From positions 1 to 8,594 of the forward strand of contig CAZAMT010000172.1 of assembly GCA_964486145.1 (NCBI GenBank): DNA of 8,594 nt, read 5' to 3'. The DNA is from CAZAMT01 sp964486145. Lineage in GTDB: Bacteria; Bacteroidota; Bacteroidia; Bacteroidales; JAAAOM01. The position numbers and the translations under genes were made by a program. Each line of letters opens with the position of its first letter. Within the stretch, counting starts at the first letter, position 1. A model generated the notes under the pieces. That model was not told where the DNA came from. It worked only from the letters and a program-made list of their open reading frames with translations, and ran no database searches. Shown here one piece after another: positions 1 through 5,631 of this stretch.

Positions 1-46
1 CATAAATTAATATTATAACTTATGAATAGGGCAGGTTAGGTAATTA

Positions 47-2104
47 TCACAGTTTCCATCTTAACTGTAATTTAATTTCTGATTTTTTGTTGCCTTGAAT
101 TTCATTGTCGCCACTGCTTACAGTTTCCCTGTCGCGATAGGTAGTTCGTGAGAACCGGGCCCATAACGAAATGTTTTTTGAGGCTTCCCATTTTACCATT
201 GTATAGTAACGCAGGCCTGTATCGAAAAGCGCGGGAATATTGAATGTGTATAAAACATCATTCTCATACGTGTAAATTCTGCTGGCATACCCCTGGGTAT
301 TGAATAACGAATATCGCAGATAAACTCTGAATGGTAGGTTTTTTGGTTTATAGCGTACATCCTGATAGAACATGGTTCCTTGTTCATTCTCTTTTTCAAG
401 CGAAAAACAGGAAAGCTCTAACCGGTTTTTCAATTCCACCTGTTCCGTTAAAACATATGAAAAATCAAACCTGTATTTTGTATTCTTAGAGATAGCTGTG
501 ATATCAGTTTTTGTTGTTTCATCGCTGTAATCAACGTCTTTGGATTCCGTTTTCATCAGGAATTTGAGCATCAGATGATCGTTTGGAAGATATTCGGCTT
601 GTAAAAAGTAATCATTTCCAAATGACGGAACCGAACATGAAAAAGTGGCCCAGGGGAACCGGTAAGCATCAGCATATGCTGATAATTTTACTTTTTGAAA
701 CGGAAACAAATCAAGACCGATGTAAAACCCCTGTTCATTTTTAATCTTAGAGGATTCTGAAAATGCATTTGAATAATGAGCAAAATATTTTTTTGAATAC
801 GCGCGGTGTAACACATTCATCATGATCCTGGGATGAACTTTGATCAAAGCACCGTTCAGAAATGCTGTGCCACGTGTACTCGAGACGGCTTCTTCCCCGT
901 AAATAATAAACTTTCCGAGGTTATAATGATAGTCAATCCCAATGTTCTGGTATTCTGTGCCCGAGAAGTCATATAACTTATAAAATTTTTCTGATTTCAA
1001 TATTTGTTGTCCAAATTGATGATGTGCAACAGAAACTCCAAGCCTGAATTTCTCCCTTTTATGGCTAAGTCTTAATCCTGCAAGGTGTTCCTTAAGCCGG
1101 TCCTTTTTTTCAAGCGATAATCCGGTATTGTGCAATCCTGATTCATAAAAGGAGGTTACACCTGTTTCCACTGAATCCGCCTGGATACCTGCATCCAGTA
1201 ATTTACCTGAAAATAGCATGGCAAATTCCCAGTTTTTCAATTTCAGGGTAGTTGAAACTCCCCGCAAAAGCCGGTTTTCATTTGATGATGAATATTTTGA
1301 AATGCCGGTTGAAACTTTTTCGGTATTTGTGACAAATGATGATTTTCCCATCCCAAACCCGGTCCACAAAACCAGTCCCTGGCCCCAGTTCGTATGAAAA
1401 TCAACCAGGTTAAGTTGTTTTAGCACACCTTTTCCATTCAGTTGAATATAACCTGAGTTATAGTCAAGCCCCTGATAAATTTTACCGGAGAAAAGGGTTT
1501 CTCCCGGGTCTTTTTCCAATGTCACTCCGGCTTTGATTTTGTTACCTGCTTTCAACTGATATCTGTAATACTGCCGTGATGGATTTCCAAAATATTTTGG
1601 TGGCAAACTGTCATTTGCAGGAAGATAACCCTTTTGTTTTTCAATTACGGACTGATATCTTGCAACAAACTCATGGCGCGTGTGCCGAAAAGCATTTTTA
1701 AAACCTGGCGATTGCCTGGTTTTTTCCAGGCTTATAAAGGGAATGATTTGTTTAATAAGATTGATATTAAATCCATAAACGAGTTGGAGTTCAAAAATAG
1801 ATTCAAAATATCCGTTTTCCTTACGATATTTAATCAAACTGTGTACCTGGAAATCATTTAGCAGTCCAATGGATTTTAATTCTTCTTCGGTGGCGGTGTT
1901 TACGGAAACGGGATTCTCGGAAAGATGGTGCAACCGGTCGATCCATTCCTCCGGCTGGATGAATTGCTCATCATCGTTGGCCCGGTTTTCTATTAAACTT
2001 TCAATGATTGCATCAATGTTTTTTTCCGGTTGTTGTGCGAATGTTCCCTTGACAAGCAACATCAACAGGCAAACAGAGCATAGTTTGCTAACGTGTTGGG
2101 CCAT
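47..2104 (-). CDS. Exported helix-hairpin-helix protein with beta-rich, probable outer-membrane barrel body
   Basis: About 685 residues from the preferred start at 2104. That start gives a clean signal peptide (hydrophobic core CLLMLL, cleavage expected after TFA near residue 23) and has AGGAAGG directly upstream. An in-frame ATG at 2128 adds eight residues (MCFIKQEG) and overlaps the upstream gene. Residues about 66-125 resemble a ComEA-type double helix-hairpin-helix (NTATEEEL, LIKYRKENGYFESIFEL), but both hairpins are degenerate: the expected GIG reads GLL and GFN, so DNA binding is doubtful. The remaining roughly 550 residues are rich in alternating polar/aromatic strands (YYRYQLKAG, YRFDFSYVL, RVYLRYSLF) and end in such a strand (KLQLRWKL), as in outer membrane barrels. 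Proteins of this design occur in Bacteroidota without a known role. It lies 10 nt after the 2115-2933 barrel gene and is probably cotranscribed with it. The family placement is fairly sure; the barrel topology and any function are inference. Confidence 0.8.
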   Translation of the reverse strand: MAQHVSKLCSVCLLMLLVKGTFAQQPEKNIDAIIESLIENRANDDEQFIQPEEWIDRLHHLSENPVSVNTATEEELKSIGLLNDFQVHSLIKYRKENGYFESIFELQLVYGFNINLIKQIIPFISLEKTRQSPGFKNAFRHTRHEFVARYQSVIEKQKGYLPANDSLPPKYFGNPSRQYYRYQLKAGNKIKAGVTLEKDPGETLFSGKIYQGLDYNSGYIQLNGKGVLKQLNLVDFHTNWGQGLVLWTGFGMGKSSFVTNTEKVSTGISKYSSSNENRLLRGVSTTLKLKNWEFAMLFSGKLLDAGIQADSVETGVTSFYESGLHNTGLSLEKKDRLKEHLAGLRLSHKREKFRLGVSVAHHQFGQQILKSEKFYKLYDFSGTEYQNIGIDYHYNLGKFIIYGEEAVSSTRGTAFLNGALIKVHPRIMMNVLHRAYSKKYFAHYSNAFSESSKIKNEQGFYIGLDLFPFQKVKLSAYADAYRFPWATFSCSVPSFGNDYFLQAEYLPNDHLMLKFLMKTESKDVDYSDETTKTDITAISKNTKYRFDFSYVLTEQVELKNRLELSCFSLEKENEQGTMFYQDVRYKPKNLPFRVYLRYSLFNTQGYASRIYTYENDVLYTFNIPALFDTGLRYYTMVKWEASKNISLWARFSRTTYRDRETVSSGDNEIQGNKKSEIKLQLRWKL

Positions 2105-2114
2105 ACCTTCCTGT

Positions 2115-2933
2115 TTAATGAAACACATAATTAACTGAAAAATGCGGTGTAATTCCCAGGGGTTGATGGTTTGTAAATGCTATATTGGCTTTCAGATTTT
2201 GGAAATGATAACCCAGGCCGATAGAAAACTCCCGTGGCTCCGTATTGACACCGATCCTGAAAAAGAGGTTTTCAATCATCTGGTACTCAACACCCGCACG
2301 AAATGTTGAGGGTTGATCGATCTGGTGTTCAAGCTCTGCACCAATAAATGCTGTTTCTTGAAACGAATAACCAATTCCTGCCCTTAATGCAGTGGTGATA
2401 GGATCGTTGTTGAGTTTCTTATTTTTGGTTTGTGTAGGGTTAAACACGTGAAAGCCAAGGGTTAAATTCTTAACAGGTTCAGCGAGTATGCCGGCTTCAA
2501 AAACAATGTTACCAACGTTGCCATATTCCTCTGCAACGAAAGTATACAGGTAATCAAATTGGATACCGGCAGAAATGATATCAGCAAATGATTTGCTGTA
2601 AGCAAGCCCGATTTTACTCTCATGGTATTGACTATACCCAAAATAGCTGATATTGGCACCAAAGTTTCCACTTTTGGTGGGGATAACAGCAGCAATCGCA
2701 CTTAGGCTTAATTCATCAATGATGTAACGATTTTCGTGATGAATTCCTAATTCAAGTTCTTTTAAAAAACCAAGCGCAGCCTGGTTATGGTAATTTGCCC
2801 ACAAATCAGGTATCATAACAGCAGTGCCTGCCATGCCGGCAGCTCTCGAACCGGCTGGATAATTATCGTTGGTGGCATAAGCCGAAAAGATGAAAAGGAC
2901 AGAGATAAAAGTGAATATGATGGTTTCCTTCAT
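2115..2933 (-). CDS. PorV/PorQ-like outer membrane beta-barrel protein
   Basis: 272 residues. The N-terminus is a signal peptide (IIFTFISVLFIFSAYA, cleavage near residue 21). It is followed by the block GSRAAGMAGTAVMIPDLWAN..NQAALG, which matches the opening of the PorV/PorQ/UPF0164 and FadL-like barrel families (G-AR-MGMGG-A-A-D--A-YWNPAGL). The rest is a series of amphipathic strands (GNFGANISYFGYS, LFFRIGVNTEP, EFSIGLGYHF) ending HFSVNYVFH, so a barrel of about 12-14 strands in the outer membrane is likely. PorV and PorQ act in type IX secretion, but this protein is shorter than those and no other secretion gene is in view, so I do not assign that role. It starts a two-gene minus-strand unit, separated from purE upstream by that gene's terminator, so it should have its own promoter in 2934-2998. 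Alternative: an uncharacterised transport barrel. Confidence 0.8.
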   Translation of the reverse strand: MKETIIFTFISVLFIFSAYATNDNYPAGSRAAGMAGTAVMIPDLWANYHNQAALGFLKELELGIHHENRYIIDELSLSAIAAVIPTKSGNFGANISYFGYSQYHESKIGLAYSKSFADIISAGIQFDYLYTFVAEEYGNVGNIVFEAGILAEPVKNLTLGFHVFNPTQTKNKKLNNDPITTALRAGIGYSFQETAFIGAELEHQIDQPSTFRAGVEYQMIENLFFRIGVNTEPREFSIGLGYHFQNLKANIAFTNHQPLGITPHFSVNYVFH

Positions 2934-2998
2934 GACGACACCGGGTAAAATAATTTAAATATATTTAACGGGCATGATTAAGGAAAGTTATTGATATT

Positions 2999-3043
2999 AA
3001 AAAAAGAAGCTGTCTAAATTAGTATTATGTTGAATAGACAGCC
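2999..3043 (-). terminator. Rho-independent-type terminator of purE
   Basis: Read on the minus strand, 11 bases after the purE stop codon, arms GCTGTCTA (3042-3035) and TAGACAGC (3016-3009) form a perfect 8-bp stem with an 18-nt loop. They are followed by TTC and then seven T residues (3005-2999). The T-run is only on the minus-strand side, so it serves purE and not the plus strand. The long loop is unusual for a terminator. Its sequence also matches the left and right ends of the 190-bp element at 4902-5091, which is reported separately. Confidence 0.72.
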
Positions 3044-3053
3044 TTGAAGAAAT

Positions 3054-3560
3054 TCAGTTTACTTTAAATTCATATTTTACTTTTTTGAGCTCTTCGTTTG
3101 CTTTAATGATTTTGTTTTTTAGGCTGTTTTTAAATTCAACAAGGTTCTTCTTTACGTCAGAATCCTTTCGCGCGATTATTTGTGCTGCAAGGATTCCTGC
3201 GTTTTGTGCAGAATTAATTCCAACAGTTGCTACCGGAATACCCGGTGGCATTTGAACGATGGATAATAACGAATCCATACCATCAAGGGATGCATTGATT
3301 GGAACACCAATAACGGGAATTGTTGTCATGGATGCAATTACACCCGGAAGATGCGCGGCAAGGCCGGCAGCGGCAATGATCACCTCCAGACCTTTTCCTT
3401 CGGCTTCTTTTGAAAATTTTTCTACCTCTTCGGGTGTCCGGTGTGCTGACAGAGCATTTATTTCAAATGGAATTTGTAGCTGATCCAAAATTTTTGCTGC
3501 TTTTTCCATAACCGGTAAATCGGACGTACTACCCATAATGATGCTTACTTTGGCTTTCAT
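3054..3560 (-). CDS. purE: N5-carboxyaminoimidazole ribonucleotide mutase (PurE, class I)
   Basis: 168 residues, the usual size for bacterial class I PurE. The enzyme moves the carboxyl group of N5-CAIR to give CAIR in cytosolic de novo purine synthesis, normally after PurK. Signatures run in order: GSTSD at 10-14 (phosphate-binding loop), SAHRTP at 38-43 with the catalytic His40, AAGLAAHLPGV at 64-74, the VIGVP strand near 83-87, and QMPPGIPVATVGI at 103-115 followed by NAGILAAQI. The C-terminus is a charged helix with several Lys and Glu (KNSLKNKIIKANEELKKVK), acceptable as a lineage extension. purK is not in the window. The gene diverges from hpt across a 120-bp spacer and ends in its own terminator, so it is probably monocistronic. 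Identity is very secure. Confidence 0.97.
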   Translation of the reverse strand: MKAKVSIIMGSTSDLPVMEKAAKILDQLQIPFEINALSAHRTPEEVEKFSKEAEGKGLEVIIAAAGLAAHLPGVIASMTTIPVIGVPINASLDGMDSLLSIVQMPPGIPVATVGINSAQNAGILAAQIIARKDSDVKKNLVEFKNSLKNKIIKANEELKKVKYEFKVN

Positions 3561-3606
3561 TTTGAATTATTTATTTGATTAAAAATATGGTTACCATCAA
3601 TTTTGT

Positions 3607-3614
3607 TATTTTTG
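3607..3614 (+). promoter_or_regulatory. Candidate Bacteroidota -7 box for hpt-adk
   Basis: TATTTTTG fits the TAnnTTTG -7 consensus of the phylum exactly and lies 66 bases before the hpt start, in the purE/hpt divergent spacer. No TTTG -33 box sits at the expected distance; the nearest clear one (3574-3577) is too far. The match is therefore half a promoter in an A/T-rich region and could be chance. Confidence 0.4.
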
Positions 3615-3663
3615 CGAATCTTAAGCTTTCGTTTTTCGTTCCTGTAAAGTTATTAAATCAATT

Positions 3664-3681
3664 TGTAAGCGCATTCTTACA
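3664..3681 (+). promoter_or_regulatory. Small inverted repeat abutting the hpt start codon
   Basis: Arms TGTAAG (3664-3669) and CTTACA (3676-3681) surround the 6-nt loop CGCATT, and the last A is the first base of the hpt ATG. In mRNA this would put a weak 6-bp hairpin across the ribosome entry site; in DNA it could be a small operator. It is short enough to be chance. Confidence 0.25.
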
Positions 3682-4223
3682 TGAATCAAAAGGTAAAACT
3701 CAAAGATAAGGAATTTGAAATATTCATCGAAAAACCTGGAATTGATAAAATTGTTGGTCGATTGGCTGCAGAACTTAACAATGACATGCAGGGAAAGGAT
3801 GTTATGTTTCTCGCCATCCTGAACGGGGCTTTCATGTTTGCAGCGGATATTGTCCGCCGTGTAGATTTTCATCCCAGGATCTCATTTTTAAAGCTTGCCT
3901 CTTATTCGGGAGCATCCAGCACGGGAAAAGTAAAACAATTGATAGGCCTGAACGAAGAATTAAAAGGCATGTCAGTGGTTGTTCTTGAAGATATAGTAGA
4001 TACTGGTGTTACATTGGACAGTATTATTCGCCAAATTCGGGGATTTAATCCGGATGAAGTGAAAATTTGCACGTTTTTGTATAAGCCATCAGCGTACAAA
4101 GGAAATATTCATATCAATTATGTTGGTAAAGAAATTCCGAATGATTTTGTTGTTGGCTATGGTCTTGATTACGACGGATTCGGGCGGCATTTGGATGGAG
4201 TATATCGAATTATTAAATCATAA
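3681..4223 (+). CDS. hpt: Hypoxanthine (guanine) phosphoribosyltransferase
   Basis: 180 residues, typical of bacterial Hpt. It condenses hypoxanthine or guanine with PRPP to IMP or GMP in cytosolic purine salvage. The type I PRTase PRPP motif is VVVLEDIVDTGVTL at about 99-112, with the acidic pair Glu103-Asp104 and the catalytic Asp107. LNGAFMF (47-53) is the pyrophosphate loop, SYSGASSTGKV (74-84) the flexible lid loop, and Lys135 plus DFVVGYGLDYDGFGRHLDGVYR (155-176) the purine pocket, including Asp163 and Arg169. All key residues are present. It is followed by adk after 23 A/T-rich bases and is probably cotranscribed with it, and it is divergent from purE. Choice between hypoxanthine and guanine as the main substrate cannot be made from sequence. 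Confidence 0.96.
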   Translation: MNQKVKLKDKEFEIFIEKPGIDKIVGRLAAELNNDMQGKDVMFLAILNGAFMFAADIVRRVDFHPRISFLKLASYSGASSTGKVKQLIGLNEELKGMSVVVLEDIVDTGVTLDSIIRQIRGFNPDEVKICTFLYKPSAYKGNIHINYVGKEIPNDFVVGYGLDYDGFGRHLDGVYRIIKS

Positions 4224-4246
4224 TTATTAATTAAAATAAAAATAAA

Positions 4247-4825
4247 ATGTTGAATATTGTACTTTTTGGCCCTCCGGGAGCAGGTAAAGGCACCCAGTCT
4301 GATAAATTAATTGATCATTACAACCTCGTACATCTTTCCACAGGTGATATTTTACGTGGCGAACTAAAAGCCCGGAGTCCACTTGGAATGGAAGCCAAAA
4401 AATTTATGGATAAAGGGGAGCTGGTTCCCGATGAGGTAGTTATTGGAATGATAGAGAAAAAACTGGATGAGAATACTGGAGCCAACGGGTTTATTTTTGA
4501 TGGATTTCCAAGAACCACTGCGCAGGCAGAAGCACTTGATCAATTGCTTACCAAAAAGGGCACCGAAATAACCCATATGCTGGCGCTCGAGGTTGAGAAA
4601 GATGAGCTCGTGAAACGGTTGTTGTTGCGCGGTAAAGATTCCGGCCGCGCGGATGACCAGGACGAATCCATCATTGAAAACAGGATCAATGTTTACAACA
4701 ATGAAACTGCACCGGTTATTGGTTACTACGAAAAGCAAAATAAATTCAAATCGATCGATGGCATGGGTAGCATTGATGATATTTTTGCCAGGCTTACGGA
4801 AGCTATTGATGAAGTGAAAGGATAA
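4247..4825 (+). CDS. adk: Adenylate kinase, short-lid form
   Basis: 192 residues. It catalyses ATP + AMP to 2 ADP in the cytosol. The P-loop is GPPGAGKGT at 8-16 (Lys14), followed by the AMP-binding segment STGDILR (31-37), the GELVPDEVVIGMI region (57-69), and FDGFPRT at 84-90. The lid is the short type, RGKDSGRADDQDESIIENRI at 128-147, with no zinc-binding cysteines, as in many Bacteroidota and in eukaryotic cytosolic adenylate kinases. The leader before the ATG is A-rich with no Shine-Dalgarno sequence, normal for the phylum. The gene follows hpt closely (23 nt). About 300 bases without a gene follow, ending in a terminator-like hairpin at 5063-5098. The reading frame is complete and unremarkable. 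Confidence 0.97.
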   Translation: MLNIVLFGPPGAGKGTQSDKLIDHYNLVHLSTGDILRGELKARSPLGMEAKKFMDKGELVPDEVVIGMIEKKLDENTGANGFIFDGFPRTTAQAEALDQLLTKKGTEITHMLALEVEKDELVKRLLLRGKDSGRADDQDESIIENRINVYNNETAPVIGYYEKQNKFKSIDGMGSIDDIFARLTEAIDEVKG

Positions 4826-4901
4826 TTACCATTTGTTCGATGTTTTTTTAACATATTCATTTCAACTGGTTCAATGAGCTGGTTAATTGTTATGGAATCG
4901 A

Positions 4902-5091
4902 GGCTGTCTAAAATGTTGAAAATACAGGATTGACACTCCAGAACTCAACAATTTAATAAAGGATAGCACACCAATGGTTTACATTTTATGTAACCTTTGT
5001 GAATGTGCTCACTCCCACAAGCCTGTTTACATGCTGCTTGTGAAGGTACACGTTGTGTCCTGGTGGCTGAACCCCGGCTTTTTAGACAGCC
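4902..5091. mobile_element. 190-bp MITE-like element with perfect 12-bp inverted ends
   Basis: This fills most of the 295-base gap after adk. The left end GGCTGTCTAAAA (4902-4913) and right end TTTTAGACAGCC (5080-5091) are exact reverse complements. Internal inverted repeats are CACAAGC (5016-5022) with GCTTGTG (5036-5042), and GGTT-ACAT with ATGTAACC around 4976-4995 (one bulged base). TGTTGA at 4914-4919 also has a complement at 4945-4950. No transposase is encoded; the longest frame I found inside (minus strand, about 48 codons) has no recognisable motif. I see no clear target-site duplication. It could be a non-autonomous transposon remnant, a short structured RNA, or simply a long-loop intergenic repeat. 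The end sequence recurs in the purE terminator at 2999-3043. Confidence 0.5.
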
Positions 5092-5098
5092 ACTTTTT
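5063..5098 (+). terminator. Terminator-like hairpin after hpt-adk
   Basis: GTGGCTG (5063-5069) and CAGCCAC (5087-5093) form a 7-bp stem with a 17-nt loop. TTTTT follows at once (5094-5098). Its orientation suits the plus-strand hpt-adk transcript, giving a 3' untranslated region of about 240 bases. The right arm overlaps the inverted end of the 190-bp element, so the element may supply the terminator. The loop is long and the T-run short, so efficiency is uncertain. Confidence 0.42.
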
Positions 5099-5120
5099 AG
5101 CAAAAAATGTATTCTTCCTT

Positions 5121-5564
5121 TTAATCAATTCTTTCCCATGTCTGTGATCTTCCTATTAAACTAATACCGATAAATCCTCTCACCACGAGATCGTCTTCAT
5201 CGTTGATCCACATTTTGCAGCTATACACGTTACCATTTTGTGGGTCAAGAATCTTCCCGCCTTCCCACATGTTCGCTTCTGTTTTTTTCAAACCGTTCAG
5301 GATGGTCATGCCCAAAACTTTTTGATTGTATCTCGGATCATCTTCATCACACTCTGTGCACCGGCCATCCCGTTTGTCTTCAAGGTAGATTTCTACCACT
5401 TTACCTTTATATTCACCGCCCGATTTCCATATGCGGATTTCTGATTTGGCCGTGCCTTCTTCATCAATGGTTTTCCACACACCGGTAATGGACTGTGATT
5501 GAACAACCGTTGTAAAACTCTGAAAAAATATAAGAACTGAAACAACTCTCAATGATCTAATCAT
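5121..5564 (-). CDS. Exported DUF2147 domain protein
   Basis: 147 residues. An N-terminal signal peptide (core VVSVLIFF, cleavage around residue 23 before QSITG) is followed by one DUF2147 domain over nearly the whole mature part: GVWKTIDEEG (28-37), the EIRIWKSGGEYKGKVVEI strand pair (42-59), a CxxC pair (Cys69, Cys72) in an acidic loop, LGMTILNGLKK, GGKILDPQNGNVYSCKMW, and the C-terminal RGFIGISLIGRSQTWER. The family is small, secreted and beta-rich, common in Bacteroidota and Proteobacteria, with no established biochemical role; a lipocalin-like fold is often suggested. The gene stands alone on the minus strand, between the adk downstream region and the divergent obg, sharing a 67-bp spacer with obg. 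Domain assignment is confident; function is unknown. Confidence 0.88.
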   Translation of the reverse strand: MIRSLRVVSVLIFFQSFTTVVQSQSITGVWKTIDEEGTAKSEIRIWKSGGEYKGKVVEIYLEDKRDGRCTECDEDDPRYNQKVLGMTILNGLKKTEANMWEGGKILDPQNGNVYSCKMWINDEDDLVVRGFIGISLIGRSQTWERID

Positions 5565-5583
5565 AATTTGTGTTTTAATTGTC

Positions 5584-5591
5584 TATTTTTG
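5584..5591 (+). promoter_or_regulatory. Candidate Bacteroidota -7 box for obg
   Basis: TATTTTTG matches TAnnTTTG exactly, 40 bases before the obg TTG start, in the 67-bp DUF2147/obg divergent spacer. A TTTG at 5567-5570 might be the -33 box, but the 13-base spacing is shorter than the usual 19 or so. If real, the transcript would start near 5597 and carry a leader of about 35 bases. Confidence 0.45.
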
Positions 5592-5631
5592 TTCCAATAT
5601 ACATTATTCATTACAATTCAATAATAGTAAC

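Noticed and set aside
1..46. Terminator or gene fragment after the first minus-strand gene
   Set aside because: A/T-rich sequence with no stable hairpin or T-run and too short to show a gene.
2115..2933. Calling the small barrel a type IX secretion component (PorQ or PorV)
   Set aside because: Only the N-terminal block resembles that family, the length is shorter, and no other secretion gene or sorting-domain cargo is present.
4364..4738. 124-codon minus-strand open frame inside adk
   Set aside because: Antisense shadow of a complete, motif-rich adk gene; no start context or recognisable domain.
4840..4854. ATGTT-TTTTT-AACAT as the adk terminator
   Set aside because: An all A/T 5-bp stem apart from one G-C pair, with the T-run inside the loop, would be too weak; the hairpin at 5063-5098 is better.
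4945..5091. Minus-strand frame of about 48 codons inside the 190-bp element, considered as a transposase remnant
   Set aside because: No ATG near its start, no motif I recognise, and neighbouring frames are equally open over short distances.
4899..5096. Target-site duplication around the 190-bp element
   Set aside because: Bases before 4902 (GAATCGA) and after 5091 (ACTTTTT) do not match; only single-base identity, so no duplication can be claimed.
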